A stretch of DNA of 64,000 nt from Corynebacterium stationis (GTDB taxonomy: Bacteria; Actinomycetota; Actinomycetes; Mycobacteriales; Mycobacteriaceae): positions 1,240,001-1,304,000 of the forward strand of contig NZ_CP009251.1 in NCBI RefSeq assembly GCF_001941345.1. Direction: 5' to 3'. Each line of letters begins with the position of its first letter. Position 1 is the first letter of the stretch. A model generated the notes under the pieces. That model saw nothing but the letters and a program-made list of their open reading frames with translations, was not told the DNA's origin and ran no database searches. Shown piece by piece: positions 1 through 9,975 of this stretch. A program made the position numbers and the translations under genes.

Positions 1-1597
1 ACAACGACAGTGCAGCGAGCGCAAACGGCGACAGCGGCTGATTTAACGCAAAGTCACGCGGAAGCTCACGCACTAGGTGGTAGGGGCGTCCGTAGATATC
101 CAAGCCCTTGGTAGAACGCTGCACAAGCCCTGCGTTCAGCAAGCCACGGAAGAGATCCAGTGCAGTCAAAATATGCTTGTTTTGCTGCACGCGGGTGTCA
201 TGGTTAGTGCGCAGCAAATGTTTCATGTGCTCATAGCCATCACCATGACGGGCTAAGACATTGAGCAGCATGGAGTTAGAGACTCGAAACTGCGAGGTCA
301 ATTGCTCAGGCTCTGCATGAATGATGCGATCAAAAGTTTTCTCTGACCACGTCACTGTGCCATCACGCGGGGCCTTCTTCTTCAGCTTTTTCAACTTGGC
401 AGGGTCAGAAGAGAGACGCTGGCGAGCTTTCGCATTTTCAATCTCATGCTCGGGTGCTTCTACAACCACGGTGCCTTCCGTGTCATAGCCTGCACGACCC
501 GCACGACCCGCAATCTGGTGGAACTCGCGGGACTTCAAGATCCGTTCGCGACGACCATCGTATTTTGCCAGGCCAGTCATAAGCACTGTGCGGATGGGAA
601 CGTTAATACCCACGCCGAGAGTATCCGTACCGCAGATTACTTTGAGCAGGCCTTTTTGTGCCAGACGCTCGACCAAACGGCGATATTTAGGCAGCATGCC
701 AGCATGGTGAACACCAATGCCGCGACGCACCAACTTGGATAAATCCTTGCCAAAAGCGGTGGTGAAACGGAAAGTGCCAATCTCTTCTGCGATGCGCTGC
801 TTTTCTTCCGGAGTTATCAGCCCAGATAGGGAAGTAAGCGCCTGTGCACGCTCAGAAGCCTCGCGCTGAGAGAAATGCACAATATAGATAGGGGCCTTTC
901 CAGCATCCAAAAGCTCTTGCACAGTTTCATGAACTGCCAAGAAGGTATAGGAGAAATCCAATGGAACTGGGCGAGTGGTGCCACCTACGAAAGTGGTTTT
1001 GCGCCCAGTTCGTTGGGTGAGATCTTTTTCTAGCCACTCGGTATTGCCCAAGGTTGCGGACATTAGCAAAAATTGCGCCTTGGGCAGCTCCAGCAAGGGA
1101 ACTTGCCATGCCCAGCCGCGGTCCGGCTCGGAGTAGTAGTGAAATTCATCCATTACTACTTGGTCGATTTTTGCTTCTGCACCATCACGCAGCGCGATAT
1201 TGGCAACGATTTCGGCAGTGGCGGCGATAATGGGCGCATTCCCGTTGACCGTGGCATCACCGGTCATCATGCCGACATTCTCTGGGCCAAAGATTTCACA
1301 CAGGGCAAAGAATTTTTCGCTCACCAAAGCTTTAATCGGCGCAGTATAAAAGGACCGCTGGCCGCGTGCCATCGCAATAAAGTGCGCGGCATTGGCCACC
1401 ATGGATTTACCGGAGCCAGTCGGAGTTGCGAGGATGACGTTATCGCCGGCTAACAGTGCAAGCGATGCTTCTTCCTGGGCGGGGTAGAGAGAAATCCCTC
1501 GCTGATCGGTCCACGAGACAAATGTGTCCCAAACCGCGTCATCAACGAGGGATTCAGGTACTTCTTGCAAGTCAGGCAGCATCTGGGAGAGGTTCAC
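1..1597 (-). CDS. Ski2-like DEAD/DEAH-box helicase (C-terminus cut by window edge)
   Basis: ATP-dependent nucleic-acid helicase of the Ski2-like superfamily 2 group. Reading the minus strand, the N-terminus contains Walker A (ATPTGSGKS, near 1395-1425), a DEFH box (near 1150-1160), the motif III SAT (LLMSATLGNT, near 1050) and the motif VI region QIAGRAGRAG (near 500-530). The protein runs off the left edge, so its C-terminus is not visible. I place the start at GTG 1595-1597, the only in-frame start before the conserved region; it lies 26 bases after the stop of the upstream PAC2 gene, so the two are probably cotranscribed. RNA is the likely substrate by family, but the sequence does not prove it. 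Confidence 0.85.
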   Translation of the reverse strand, partial: MNLSQMLPDLQEVPESLVDDAVWDTFVSWTDQRGISLYPAQEEASLALLAGDNVILATPTGSGKSMVANAAHFIAMARGQRSFYTAPIKALVSEKFFALCEIFGPENVGMMTGDATVNGNAPIIAATAEIVANIALRDGAEAKIDQVVMDEFHYYSEPDRGWAWQVPLLELPKAQFLLMSATLGNTEWLEKDLTQRTGRKTTFVGGTTRPVPLDFSYTFLAVHETVQELLDAGKAPIYIVHFSQREASERAQALTSLSGLITPEEKQRIAEEIGTFRFTTAFGKDLSKLVRRGIGVHHAGMLPKYRRLVERLAQKGLLKVICGTDTLGVGINVPIRTVLMTGLAKYDGRRERILKSREFHQIAGRAGRAGYDTEGTVVVEAPEHEIENAKARQRLSSDPAKLKKLKKKAPRDGTVTWSEKTFDRIIHAEPEQLTSQFRVSNSMLLNVLARHGDGYEHMKHLLRTNHDTRVQQNKHILTALDLFRGLLNAGLVQRSTKGLDIYGRPYHLVRELPRDFALNQPLSPFALAALSL

Positions 1598-1623
1598 CCA
1601 TCCCAGCTTAGCTACGTCCCTTG

Positions 1624-2598
1624 TTAGAAGTCATCCTCAGGGTCGGAGTCCTTGCCGTCTTCAGAATCATTTTCTAAGAAATCATCCGCGGTGTCTATAT
1701 CCGCGAGGAAACGTTGGAACTCTGCTCCAAGCTCTTCACCACTTGGCACATGCTGCTCGCCCGGCATGATCGCCTGTGGATGTTCATTGCGGTAACGCTC
1801 CATATAAGCGTCATATTGATCCTCTAAGGAGTGAACGACCTGAACAATTTCCTCAGAATCATTGACCTGCTCTTCAAGCTGGATATTAACCCGTTCAATG
1901 TCATGCTCTAAGGACTTCAATGGCAGGTTCAGCCCTGCTGCCTCAGATACCGCGTCCAATAGCTGGTGAGTGGCATGTGGATATGGGGACGAGGACAAGT
2001 AGTGCGGAACGTGTGCGGTATATCCAGCGACATTACGGCCAAGTTGCGCAAGTTCCTTTTCGATGAATAAGGAAGCAGAACCTGGAACAATCATCTTGGA
2101 TTCCATACGCACCATGCGAGAAACCAACTCAGCAGAGTTTCCATGCGCAGTAACTACCAAAGGACGTGTGTGTGGCACGGGCATCGGCGCAGCGTACAGA
2201 CAGATGGTGTTTTTAACATCAAAGCGCGTTACTAACTCTGCAACGGCCTTGGTAAAAGACTCCCACCGTAGATCCGGCTCGGGTCCAGAAAGCAGCAGAA
2301 AAGGCTTGCCTTCAGTGTCCTTGAGCACGCGAATATCTAGATCCAAAGATTCAATTTCCACGGGCTGGTCAATATCAATCGTGACCGCAGGGCGACGGGA
2401 GCGATAATCAATGAGCTCATCGCTATTAAATGTTGCTAACGGGCGTGATTCTAAAGCAGCCTTGAGGTGATCAGCGCTGGATTCAACCGAAAGGCCGGCA
2501 TCGGCATAGCCGTGCATTGCCACTACCAGCGTTGGCCCCTCATCAACCGACGGTGCGGGATATTCCAACTCATACATGCGACGTTCGTTATCTTGCAT
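1624..2598 (-). CDS. PAC2 family protein
   Basis: 324-residue member of the PAC2 family, whose archaeal and eukaryotic relatives act as proteasome-assembly chaperones; the bacterial role is not settled. The N-terminal part has the family pattern of a strand ending VVAMHGYADAG (about residues 25-36), followed by an alternating alpha/beta region. A long helical, acidic C-terminus ends in an Asp/Glu-rich tail. The ATG at 2598 is preceded by a perfect AGGAGG six bases upstream. It is followed closely by the helicase gene on the same strand, an arrangement also found in related actinobacteria. Function is otherwise unknown. Confidence 0.8.
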   Translation of the reverse strand: MQDNERRMYELEYPAPSVDEGPTLVVAMHGYADAGLSVESSADHLKAALESRPLATFNSDELIDYRSRRPAVTIDIDQPVEIESLDLDIRVLKDTEGKPFLLLSGPEPDLRWESFTKAVAELVTRFDVKNTICLYAAPMPVPHTRPLVVTAHGNSAELVSRMVRMESKMIVPGSASLFIEKELAQLGRNVAGYTAHVPHYLSSSPYPHATHQLLDAVSEAAGLNLPLKSLEHDIERVNIQLEEQVNDSEEIVQVVHSLEDQYDAYMERYRNEHPQAIMPGEQHVPSGEELGAEFQRFLADIDTADDFLENDSEDGKDSDPEDDF

Positions 2599-2756
2599 GA
2601 TAAACCTCCTCTTACTACCACGTTCAACACACTTAATGGATAAAGTATTCCGGGTATTGCTCCGTGCTAACCGTGGTGGTTGTCCAACTATTCTAGGCTA
2701 AAGGCCAACTTTGATGTGTCAGGTTGACGCGGATTCGTCGAAGCGTTGGGCCAAAT

Positions 2757-2804
2757 TGTGGATAACTATGATGACACATCAGCAAAACGGCTAAGTTATC
2801 CACA
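2757..2804. promoter_or_regulatory. Pair of inverted perfect DnaA boxes
   Basis: The 11-base words TGTGGATAACT (2757-2767) and AGTTATCCACA (2794-2804) are exact inverted copies separated by 26 bases. Each contains the 9-mer TTATCCACA (2796-2804, and reversed at 2757-2765), the classical DnaA box. They lie in the 268-base gap between the divergent PAC2 and DUF4192 genes, about 60 bases before the latter. No T-run follows, so a terminator is unlikely. DnaA binding is inferred from the consensus only. Confidence 0.55.
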
Positions 2805-2866
2805 GGTTTCTGGTCTCGTGCTGCTTTGCCCTAGTGCGCTCAGAGAAAGTCAGCGAATCTTAAATC

Positions 2867-4033
2867 ATGACAAACTCTTCAACACTTCGAACCCCTGGAC
2901 AACTACTAGCAAATATCCCTGGAATCCTCGGATTCTATCCCTCTGACTCTATCGTGTTAATGGCTTTTGAAGAAAGCGACGGCGATCTAACCCTTGGCCC
3001 TACACTGCGCTTCGACATCGCCGATTTGAGCGCAACCTTGACCAAAGCCTTAACAGCAATCGATCATCACCGCTGCGTGTTCATCATGCCTTTCGCCATC
3101 ACCTCGTCGACTGGATCTGACATCCAGCGCATTGCACAGGAAATCTTTAACCATGCAGAACTTCTAGACATGCCCATCACCGCGCTATGGCACACAGCCG
3201 AAATTGCCGACGGTGAACCGTTTGCTGCCATTGAACGTGACCTCAGTGAAATTTCAGAAGAACTACGAGAGATTGAAGAAATGCCTAGAGATTGGAAAAA
3301 CGGACACATTGACCAAGTAGTCAGCGCTGTAACCATGGAACCTTTCATCCGCGAGGGGCGCTTGCCCGGATATGACCGAGACGAAGCGCATGCTCCACTG
3401 CACCGACGCAACCACATCATTGATGCCGACACTTTGGAGCTGATACAAGGACAAGCACTACACGCGGCAGCAATAATGCACGATAAAGACAGCCTTGTAA
3501 ATCCCCGATATGGATACGGACTAGAGGACTTGCTCAAAGAATGCGAGGAGCTGATATTCCAAGCATCCACTTATGGCTTTGATGCTGCTGATAGCTGCCT
3601 GCACGATCTCGGGCTTTTGGGCTCAGCTGCCATGACGATGGGTAACACCTATGTCCGTGACCTCACTGCAGCCACCTATTTGGACCATCCGGAAGAAACT
3701 GCAGCGATCATGCTTGCTACCTCGCAGTCTTTTAGCGGAGTTATCCGCAATAACGCACTGTGCATGTATGCCGCGGCCCAAATCAAACGCGGCATGTCTA
3801 TGTATGCCGGCATGGCACTGGGGGCTTCACAAAGTGCGGACCACAACCACTCACTGACATCTTTAATGCTGCAGTGCTATCTCAACGGGCTAGCTACAAA
3901 CTGCGTGGACAATATCAACCAAGGAAGTGCTAATGCACGCAGTCATTACTACCGGAAACTAGCGCAACGAACGAGTGATTCGGCAAAGAGCGAAGATGAG
4001 GCCGGCACCGACAACTTTGACGATGCCGCCTAG
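2867..4033 (+). CDS. DUF4192 domain protein
   Basis: 388-residue cytoplasmic protein of the actinobacterial DUF4192 family; no biochemical role is known. The N-terminus (residues about 6-30, with GQLLANIPGILGFYPSDSIV) carries the family hallmark of a Pro/Gly-rich turn followed by a hydrophobic strand. The remainder is alpha-rich, without a signal peptide or membrane helix, and ends in an acidic tail. No Shine-Dalgarno is visible before the ATG; TTAAAT sits immediately upstream, so a leaderless transcript is possible. The gene faces galE tail to tail with only seven bases between the stops. The two DnaA boxes upstream are its only distinctive regulatory feature. Confidence 0.75.
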   Translation: MTNSSTLRTPGQLLANIPGILGFYPSDSIVLMAFEESDGDLTLGPTLRFDIADLSATLTKALTAIDHHRCVFIMPFAITSSTGSDIQRIAQEIFNHAELLDMPITALWHTAEIADGEPFAAIERDLSEISEELREIEEMPRDWKNGHIDQVVSAVTMEPFIREGRLPGYDRDEAHAPLHRRNHIIDADTLELIQGQALHAAAIMHDKDSLVNPRYGYGLEDLLKECEELIFQASTYGFDAADSCLHDLGLLGSAAMTMGNTYVRDLTAATYLDHPEETAAIMLATSQSFSGVIRNNALCMYAAAQIKRGMSMYAGMALGASQSADHNHSLTSLMLQCYLNGLATNCVDNINQGSANARSHYYRKLAQRTSDSAKSEDEAGTDNFDDAA

Positions 4034-4040
4034 TTAAAAG

Positions 4041-5033
4041 CTACTTTGCGATGCGCGAAGCGGAGTGCGCGCGTTCACCTAATTGACGGGTGAATTCCCA
4101 AGCATCCGTAACAATCGTGTGAAGGTCGGTACGCTGTGGGTTCCAGCCGAGCTCGGACTTGATGCGCTCGGAAGACGCAATCAAGGTAGCTGGGTCGCCT
4201 GCGCGCCGGGGTGCAACTTCAGCTGGAATGGGGTGGCCGGTAACCTCGCGGCAGGTTTCAATAACTTGCTTGACGGAGTAACCGTCACCTGAGCCGAGGT
4301 TGAATATCCGATGCTCTCCGAGGGCATTAGCTTCTAAAGCGAGCAGGTGGGCATCTGCAAGGTCACGGACATGGATATAGTCGCGCACAGCGGTGCCGTC
4401 GATGGTGTCCCAGTCATCGCCAAAAATGAAAATCTTGTCACGGTGACCCAGGGCTACCTGTAAGACGATGGGGATGAGGTGGGTTTCAATTTCGCGGTTC
4501 TCGCCAATAGAGCCATAAGCGCCAGCGACATTGAAGTAGCGCAATGACGTTGCTTTGAAACCATAAGCCTTAGCGTAGGAAGTGATCATGTAGTCAATAG
4601 CCAGCTTGGATGCGCCATAAGGATTAGTCGGCTGCGTCGGCATATCTTCGGTGATGGGAACCTGCTCGGGCTCGCCATATGTTGCCGCGGTAGAGGAGAA
4701 GACTAAGTTATCGACGGAATTCGCGCGCATCGCCTCGAGCAGCGTCAAAGTGGTGACGACATTGTGCTGCCAGTATTCTGCCGGCATTTCTACGGATTCG
4801 CCAACAAGCGAGCGAGCCGCAAAGTGCACGACGCCATCGAAGCCGCCTTGTGCCAGCACCTCTGCTGCCAGATCGGCAACATCGCCCCCGACCAAAGTGG
4901 CTTTTGCTGGCACTGCCTCGCGGTTGCCTGTTGAAAAATTATCAATAATGGTCACGTCATGACCTGCTTCGAGCAAAGTTGCAGCACACACGCTGCCAAC
5001 ATAGCCAGCGCCGCCAGTAACTAGTAGTTTCAT
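4041..5033 (-). CDS. galE: UDP-glucose 4-epimerase
   Basis: 330-residue short-chain dehydrogenase/reductase that interconverts UDP-glucose and UDP-galactose, supplying galactose for arabinogalactan and other cell-wall glycans. Visible features are the Rossmann motif GGAGYVG (residues 7-13), SST (about 113-115) and the catalytic YGASK (Tyr139, Lys143). The N-terminal [10 protein letters not shown] fixes the start at 5033; an in-frame upstream ATG at 5093 would add 20 residues unlike the family. It is the last gene of the minus-strand series sigB-dtxR-galE, separated from dtxR by a strong hairpin at 5143-5181, so it probably also has its own promoter. Confidence 0.93.
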   Translation of the reverse strand: MKLLVTGGAGYVGSVCAATLLEAGHDVTIIDNFSTGNREAVPAKATLVGGDVADLAAEVLAQGGFDGVVHFAARSLVGESVEMPAEYWQHNVVTTLTLLEAMRANSVDNLVFSSTAATYGEPEQVPITEDMPTQPTNPYGASKLAIDYMITSYAKAYGFKATSLRYFNVAGAYGSIGENREIETHLIPIVLQVALGHRDKIFIFGDDWDTIDGTAVRDYIHVRDLADAHLLALEANALGEHRIFNLGSGDGYSVKQVIETCREVTGHPIPAEVAPRRAGDPATLIASSERIKSELGWNPQRTDLHTIVTDAWEFTRQLGERAHSASRIAK

Positions 5034-5142
5034 CTCAGACCTGCCAAGTGTTTGGAAATTCATGAACGTGATCACGCTGCGTAGTCCGCCCACGAGAAAA
5101 CGTAGGTAGGCGTTGCCTAAAATGCAGCGCCTTAAAAACGTT

Positions 5143-5181
5143 AAAAGGGTTCGAACCTAACTGAAAGGTTCGAACCCTTTT
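5143..5181 (-). terminator. Intrinsic terminator downstream of dtxR
   Basis: Perfect 16-base inverted repeat (5143-5158 with 5166-5181) around a 7-base loop. Read on the minus strand it starts 15 bases after the dtxR stop and ends in TTTT with a second T-run soon after. The A/T-flanked stem could also act on the other strand. Confidence 0.85.
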
Positions 5182-5195
5182 GGGATAGGCGCAGA

Positions 5196-5876
5196 CTAAC
5201 GCAGAGCCACGCGAATAGCGTGGGCGTAATCGTCTGCCAATTGTACCTGTCCACCCTCAGCGTTGGTGAGAGTGACTACGCCACCTTCTTGGCGAACAGT
5301 GACATCAGCGCCGACATTCATGCCAGCAGCAAAGAGATTCTCGAAAGCATCACCGTCGTACTGGATGATCTCATTGATCTGCGTAATGGTTGCTTCAACA
5401 TCTTCACCATGTGGAAGATCAATCGCGCGCTTATCGTCATTAAACGGTGCGGAAACTGCGCCGAGCTTCTCCAAGCCCGGAATCGGGTTTCCGAAAGGAG
5501 ACAAGGATGGGTCATCAATGACTGCAACCACGCGGCGTTCGACATCCTCACTCATGACGTGCTCCCAGCGACAGGCCTCATCGTGTACCTGGTGAATATC
5601 GAGCCCCAAGACGTCGGTCAATAAACGCTCCGCGAGACGGTGCTTGCGCATCACAGAAGTCGCGTGCTCGCGTCCTTCTGGAGTCAAGTCAAGACTGCGG
5701 TCTGGGCGCACGTGCAAAAGTCCGTCGCGCTCCATGCGCGCAACCGTTTGGGAAACGGTTGGACCAGATTGCTCAAGACGCTCCGCAATGCGTGCGCGCA
5801 AAGGAACAATGCCTTCTTCTTCTAGTTCATAGATAGTGCGCAGATACATCTCAGTGGTATCGACTAAGTCCCTCAC
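5196..5876 (-). CDS. dtxR: Iron-dependent repressor DtxR
   Basis: 226-residue Fe(II)-activated repressor of iron-uptake genes, the master iron regulator in corynebacteria. It has an N-terminal winged helix (residues 1-73), a dimerisation/metal domain (74-140) and a C-terminal SH3-like domain. Every metal ligand aligns by number with diphtheria DtxR: Met10, His79, Glu83, His98, Cys102, Glu105 and His106 are all present, so the protein should be fully active. Start is GTG 5876 with GAAAGGG seven bases upstream. It lies between sigB and galE on the same strand, with terminators on both sides suggesting separate transcription. No clear DtxR operator was found in its own upstream region. Confidence 0.95.
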   Translation of the reverse strand: MRDLVDTTEMYLRTIYELEEEGIVPLRARIAERLEQSGPTVSQTVARMERDGLLHVRPDRSLDLTPEGREHATSVMRKHRLAERLLTDVLGLDIHQVHDEACRWEHVMSEDVERRVVAVIDDPSLSPFGNPIPGLEKLGAVSAPFNDDKRAIDLPHGEDVEATITQINEIIQYDGDAFENLFAAGMNVGADVTVRQEGGVVTLTNAEGGQVQLADDYAHAIRVALR

Positions 5877-6195
5877 GTGGCGACCCTTTCAGCAACAAAA
5901 AACAGTTAATTACTTACACACTAGCGCATTTCTCCCGCCAAGACCTTTACGGTGCGCTAAGCGCCCACGGGATAAAAGTTCGCGACTAAGTGCTGTTATT
6001 GGAAGTTATGATATGTTTCGGCGGATATAAAAGATTATGTTTTAATTTAGCACAAATTGGCAACTCTGTTCCATTAGCGCAGTGCGCTGGGCTTTAAGGA
6101 AGAGTTTGCGTTGAAGCAGTAAAAAATCCACCGCCGCAACACTCAAGGTGGCGCCGGTGGATAAATCTTACTCAGTGACTTTGAGCTACTTCTAA
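5877..6195. other. Intergenic region sigB-dtxR
   Basis: 319 bases with no convincing gene. It holds the sigB terminator (6121-6162) and an AT-rich stretch (about 5985-6060) likely to contain the dtxR promoter. I see no long palindrome resembling the 19-bp DtxR operator, and no RNA gene. Confidence 0.5.
6121..6162 (-). terminator. Intrinsic terminator downstream of sigB
   Basis: Stem formed by 6126-6137 and 6151-6162 (ATCCACCG paired with CGGTGGAT, one internal mismatch). On the minus strand it is followed directly by a run of six T. It lies 33 bases past the sigB stop. Confidence 0.8.
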
Positions 6196-7200
6196 CTACA
6201 GTGCGTACTCGCGAAGACGGTTGGCGCGGTTGCCATCGCGGAGCTTAGCCATAACCTCACGCTCAATCTGGCGTACCCGCTCACGGGAGAGGCCAAACTT
6301 GCGTCCGATCTGGTCTAAGGTGCGTGGGACTCCATCATCTAGGCCATAGCGCAAGCGGATGACGTCCTGCTCGCGCTGCTCTAAGGTTCCGATGACGTCC
6401 CGGATATCGGAGTGGCGCATGGAAGCAACCACAGCAGTTTCGGCATCGGTTGCTTCGGCGTCTTCAATGAAGTCTCCCAAAGGTGCTTCTTCATCCGCAC
6501 CGACTGGCATGTCCAAAGAGACGGGGTCACGGGACTGACGGAGAAGCATCTCAATCTTGTTTTCTTCGATGCCGGATTCTTCCGCCAATTCCTCGTTTGT
6601 TGCCTCACGGCCAAGCGATTGGTACATCTCACGCTTGATGCGCGAGAGCTTATTAACCTGCTCTACCAAGTGGACTGGTAGGCGAATGGTGCGCGACTGG
6701 TCTGCCATGCCGCGGGTGATTGCTTGACGAATCCACCAGGTGGCATAAGTCGAGAACTTAAAGCCCTTGGCGTAGTCAAACTTTTCCATCGCGCGAATAA
6801 GGCCCAGATTGCCCTCTTGGATAAGGTCCAGCAAAGGCATGCCGCGGCCGGTGTAGCGTTTTGCTAGGGAAACAACCAGACGCAAGTTGGCTTCCAGCAG
6901 GTGGGAACGAGCCTTCTTGCCTTCCTTGACTAAAATCTTCATGTCGCGCTTTTCAGCACGAGTGAGCTTTTCTGCGGTGTTGAGCTTATATTCTGCATAC
7001 AAGCCAATTTCAATGGCTTGGGCAAGCTCAACTTCATCTTCGGCAGAAAGTAGTGCCGTCTTACCAATTCCGTTGAGGTAAACGCGAACTAGGTCAGCGG
7101 AAGGGTTGTCATTGGTCTTACCGCGGCGGGAGCCCCGGTCAACTTCCTTTTCATTATTTTCTGAAGCGTCATGGGAATTCTGGGCAGATGAATTGGTCAT
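6196..7200 (-). CDS. sigB: RNA polymerase sigma factor SigB (primary-like, group 2)
   Basis: 334-residue sigma-70 protein, the non-essential primary-like factor of corynebacteria used in the growth transition and general stress. It shows region 1.2 ([18 protein letters not shown]), region 2 with the RpoD-box core ([28 protein letters not shown]), region 3 and region 4.2 ([19 protein letters not shown]). Compared with SigA below it lacks the long charged N-terminal extension, which separates the two. The start at 7200 follows AGGAGG; an ATG-less upstream extension to 7251 is open but lacks a ribosome site. A probable SigH-type promoter lies at 7238-7266 and a terminator follows the stop. Confidence 0.92.
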   Translation of the reverse strand: MTNSSAQNSHDASENNEKEVDRGSRRGKTNDNPSADLVRVYLNGIGKTALLSAEDEVELAQAIEIGLYAEYKLNTAEKLTRAEKRDMKILVKEGKKARSHLLEANLRLVVSLAKRYTGRGMPLLDLIQEGNLGLIRAMEKFDYAKGFKFSTYATWWIRQAITRGMADQSRTIRLPVHLVEQVNKLSRIKREMYQSLGREATNEELAEESGIEENKIEMLLRQSRDPVSLDMPVGADEEAPLGDFIEDAEATDAETAVVASMRHSDIRDVIGTLEQREQDVIRLRYGLDDGVPRTLDQIGRKFGLSRERVRQIEREVMAKLRDGNRANRLREYAL

Positions 7201-7237
7201 CGTTGGCCTCCTGAATTTATCGCCGGTTACATAATGT

Positions 7238-7266
7238 CCAACGGGTGACACGTGAAATTAGTTCCC
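7238..7266 (-). promoter_or_regulatory. Candidate SigH (ECF)-type promoter of sigB
   Basis: Minus strand: GGGAAC (7266-7261), a 17-base spacer, then CGTTGG (7243-7238), about 40 bases before the sigB ATG. This matches the GGAA ... GTT pattern of SigH promoters in actinobacteria. SigH control of sigB is established in C. glutamicum; its use here is inferred from the match. Confidence 0.5.
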
Positions 7267-7333
7267 GCAAGCAGGAAAGGCTTCTTCCCAGCCGGCAAAA
7301 GCCACCCTGATTGGGGGTAAGGGGAACCTTAGT

Positions 7334-7798
7334 TTAGGATTCGACGAGCACAGTAAAGGGGCCGTCGTTGACGGACGCGACTTTCATCATGGCGCCGAAG
7401 CGACCTTCTTCGACGTGAATATTCCGCGCGCGAAGTTGGTCAATTACTTTGTTGATAACTGGTTCGGCAGCAAGCCCTGGTGCAGCATCCGACCAAGAAG
7501 GGCGACGTCCTTTGGCGGTGCGGCCATAGAGGGTGAACTGGCTAACCACCAGCACTGGAGCGCCGGTAGATTCCACAGAGGTTTCACCATCAAGGATGCG
7601 TAGCTCAGCAATCTTGCGCGCCATAGTGGCGATCTTATTGTCCAGTACCGCAGGATCCTGCTCACCTGTGTGGATATCTTCGACCGAGACACCGATGAGC
7701 GCTAGAAGCCCACCGGTTGATGGCGCGTCGAAGGAGCCGACTATTTCCTCATCGACGGTAACTGTCGCAGAGATACAACGCGTTAAGACAGCGCGCAT
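7334..7798 (-). CDS. dtd: D-aminoacyl-tRNA deacylase
   Basis: 154-residue enzyme that removes D-amino acids (classically D-Tyr) and Gly mischarged on tRNA. The N-terminus [18 protein letters not shown], the central [17 protein letters not shown] (about residues 87-103) and the C-terminal GPFTVLVES, which carries the cross-subunit Gly-Pro, are characteristic. Start ATG 7798 has AAGGAG ten bases upstream. It is the last of three closely packed minus-strand genes (DUF3099, methyltransferase, dtd), 25 bases after the methyltransferase stop. Confidence 0.92.
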   Translation of the reverse strand: MRAVLTRCISATVTVDEEIVGSFDAPSTGGLLALIGVSVEDIHTGEQDPAVLDNKIATMARKIAELRILDGETSVESTGAPVLVVSQFTLYGRTAKGRRPSWSDAAPGLAAEPVINKVIDQLRARNIHVEEGRFGAMMKVASVNDGPFTVLVES

Positions 7799-7823
7799 AA
7801 GAAAAGAACTCCTTGTCGGGTTG

Positions 7824-9374
7824 CTAGATTACTGGGCCTAATTCGGTGGGGTAGAGGAAGCCATGGCGCACTAAGTCCGTAATAGCAGGCAGAGCAGCGC
7901 TATAGAGCTCGTCTGCGTCGTAGTCATTAGCGACGGCATATAGCTCCAGGGTCTCGCGCAGGTTGAGTCCCTGGGGGTTAAGACCTGCGACAATTGCTGC
8001 GATGTGCTCATCTACTTCGTGTGTCCAGCGCGGTCCTTCCGTGCGTGTAAGGCGCATGGTTGAGCGAGTGAATCCGAAGCCGAGTTCTGAATTCGACAGC
8101 GCAATATCCTCGCGTGCAACGCCCGGGCGCAGCCCAAACTGTTTATCTCCCAGCTCATCAGGTAAAAGATTTCGCAGCCACGCAGAGCGCATGAAGTGCT
8201 CTTCAACTTCCGCACCTAAAGCATCTTCGAAAGCCTGTGGAATTTCTTCAGCAGTAACTTCGGATGGCAAGTTGTCATCGATACGCTGCAAGGCGACAAA
8301 TCCAAAGCCGATGCCGGTGACATTGTGCTCCCGGAAGTGCTCGAGCCAGAGCCGGGCACGTTCGCGGCCTTCATCACTGCGCGGATCGATGGATTCATCT
8401 TTAAGCCACGTGGAGACATACAAGGCCGGATCAGCGACGTCACGCTGCAAGACCCATGCGCTGGCACCAGTTTTGGGCAACCATGAAGCAACACGTTGTT
8501 GCCATGATTCATCCGGGGTGTGCACCCACGCTGCAAGCAAGTGCGCCGTGCCGCCTGGGGTGAGATGCTCAGCTGCTTGGGAAACCACCAACTCACTGGC
8601 GCCATCAAGGTTGAGACCAGAGTCGCGGTAGACATGGCCAACTTCTGGCAGGCCGACCACAAAAGGCGGATTAGCAACAATGCGGTCAAATTTCTCGCCC
8701 GCTATTGGCTCAAACCAACTTCCGTGACGAAACTCCACATGCTGTGCCCCCGTCGTGGCAATCGTGGCCTGCGCAAGGGCAAGGGCGCGCTCATGTACAT
8801 CGGTAGCGACGATGTGCTGTGCGCTGTCGATTTGGCCCAGCAACTGCACGCCAGATCCGGTGCCCAAATCCAAAACGGACTGCACTGGTGTCGTTGGAGT
8901 GGTGCGCAACAGCGAAAGGCTAGCGGCGCCCACACCTAATACGTGTTCAGGTCCTGGGACGTGGTCAACCACAGAGGCATCAACATCGGAAAAGACCCAC
9001 CGATTAGCGCCATCAATGACATGCGAGCGAATATCAAGCGCGATACGCACGACCCCGCTGGCATTAGTCTGCGCGATGTTGGCATCGACAAGCTTGGTGG
9101 CCAAAACTGAACCTACTGCCTTTGCTAATTCTGTAGCCGGCATGGGCTCATGCAACAAAAATAACCTGATGAGTAAGTCCATCTGGGTGCCCCGGCCGGT
9201 CGCGACCTCCACTGCAGCGGGCTCGCCACGGTATAAAGCCTCTGTTGCCTGCGGACCCAAGTGTGCTGCGATGCCGTGGGTATTGAAACCGGCTTTTTCG
9301 AAGACGTCGACTAACTCTGGCGCAAGCACATGCAACGGAATATCGGGATTAAGCGGTGGGCAAAATTCAGTCAT
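7824..9374 (-). CDS. Class I SAM-dependent methyltransferase with NPPF motif
   Basis: 516-residue cytoplasmic enzyme. The SAM-binding motif VLDLGTGSG lies at about 167-175 and the catalytic NPPF at about 235-238. The latter is typical of N-methylation of a planar amide or base, as in PrmC/HemK, RsmC-like and related enzymes. The first 150 residues are a helical domain and the last 200 have no recognisable motif. Such long NPPF proteins are common in actinobacteria but the substrate is unknown; release factor, rRNA or tRNA are all possible. The ATG at 9374 directly follows the DUF3099 stop, so translation is probably coupled. Confidence 0.75.
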   Translation of the reverse strand: MTEFCPPLNPDIPLHVLAPELVDVFEKAGFNTHGIAAHLGPQATEALYRGEPAAVEVATGRGTQMDLLIRLFLLHEPMPATELAKAVGSVLATKLVDANIAQTNASGVVRIALDIRSHVIDGANRWVFSDVDASVVDHVPGPEHVLGVGAASLSLLRTTPTTPVQSVLDLGTGSGVQLLGQIDSAQHIVATDVHERALALAQATIATTGAQHVEFRHGSWFEPIAGEKFDRIVANPPFVVGLPEVGHVYRDSGLNLDGASELVVSQAAEHLTPGGTAHLLAAWVHTPDESWQQRVASWLPKTGASAWVLQRDVADPALYVSTWLKDESIDPRSDEGRERARLWLEHFREHNVTGIGFGFVALQRIDDNLPSEVTAEEIPQAFEDALGAEVEEHFMRSAWLRNLLPDELGDKQFGLRPGVAREDIALSNSELGFGFTRSTMRLTRTEGPRWTHEVDEHIAAIVAGLNPQGLNLRETLELYAVANDYDADELYSAALPAITDLVRHGFLYPTELGPVI

Positions 9375-9881
9375 CTATTCATCCTTTGAAGAATCTGGAG
9401 ACGGGGATAAATCATCTGTAGTTTCGAAAGATTGATCACTTTGGTCAGGAGAGTCGGTGATGTGATCAATAATGTCAGATTCCCGCCGCGGGGAGTCGGT
9501 GTATTCCAGCTCCGGCTTATTATTAGCCGCTATCGCCTCCGCCCGAGCTTGCCGCGCCAGTGCTGGCTTATAGGTATTGCGCTCACGGGCATCACGCTTT
9601 TGCCCCCGGGCATTGGCAAAGACCACCGCAATCCACGGCAAAGGAATGGTAACCGCGGAAATTAACGCAGCGATAATCCACGCGTTATACGAATAGATCA
9701 GCCACAAGGAAATCAGCAGCGAAGGCACACGCAGAAACATCAAGATGCCATAACCGATTTCCCGTCGGTGGCGGTCTTGCCCAGGTGATACCTCAGCATC
9801 TGTAATCAGCACAGATTTCCTGCGGCGCCACCATGGTTTGGCGGTGGATTGACCCTTGCCTTTACTTCGACCGGAACTCAT
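9375..9881 (-). CDS. DUF3099 domain membrane protein
   Basis: 168-residue small membrane protein. A basic N-terminus is followed by two hydrophobic segments (roughly residues 46-64 and 67-87), the DUF3099 pattern with TDAEVSPGQDRHRREIGYG before the first. A long Asp/Ser-rich cytoplasmic tail rich in acidic clusters closes the protein. Start chosen at ATG 9881 because the residues between it and an upstream in-frame start at 9905 lack conservation features. Function is unknown. It heads the group with the methyltransferase and dtd and is divergent from the DUF3039 gene. Confidence 0.7.
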   Translation of the reverse strand: MSSGRSKGKGQSTAKPWWRRRKSVLITDAEVSPGQDRHRREIGYGILMFLRVPSLLISLWLIYSYNAWIIAALISAVTIPLPWIAVVFANARGQKRDARERNTYKPALARQARAEAIAANNKPELEYTDSPRRESDIIDHITDSPDQSDQSFETTDDLSPSPDSSKDE

Positions 9882-9975
9882 GGTTTTCAAGCCTAGACCG
9901 ATCACCTACCCAAATTCGATACGCCCCTACCTGCGGCTTGCTCTTTCGGTGGGGTTTTGGGGCAAGATGGAGGGC

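Noticed and set aside
2757..2804. Terminator reading of the 11-bp inverted repeat
   Set aside because: 26-base loop, no T-run, both ends upstream of divergent genes; the words match DnaA boxes instead.
5985..6060. DtxR operator in the dtxR upstream region
   Set aside because: The AT-rich stretch does not contain the TTAGG-type palindrome of the DtxR box.
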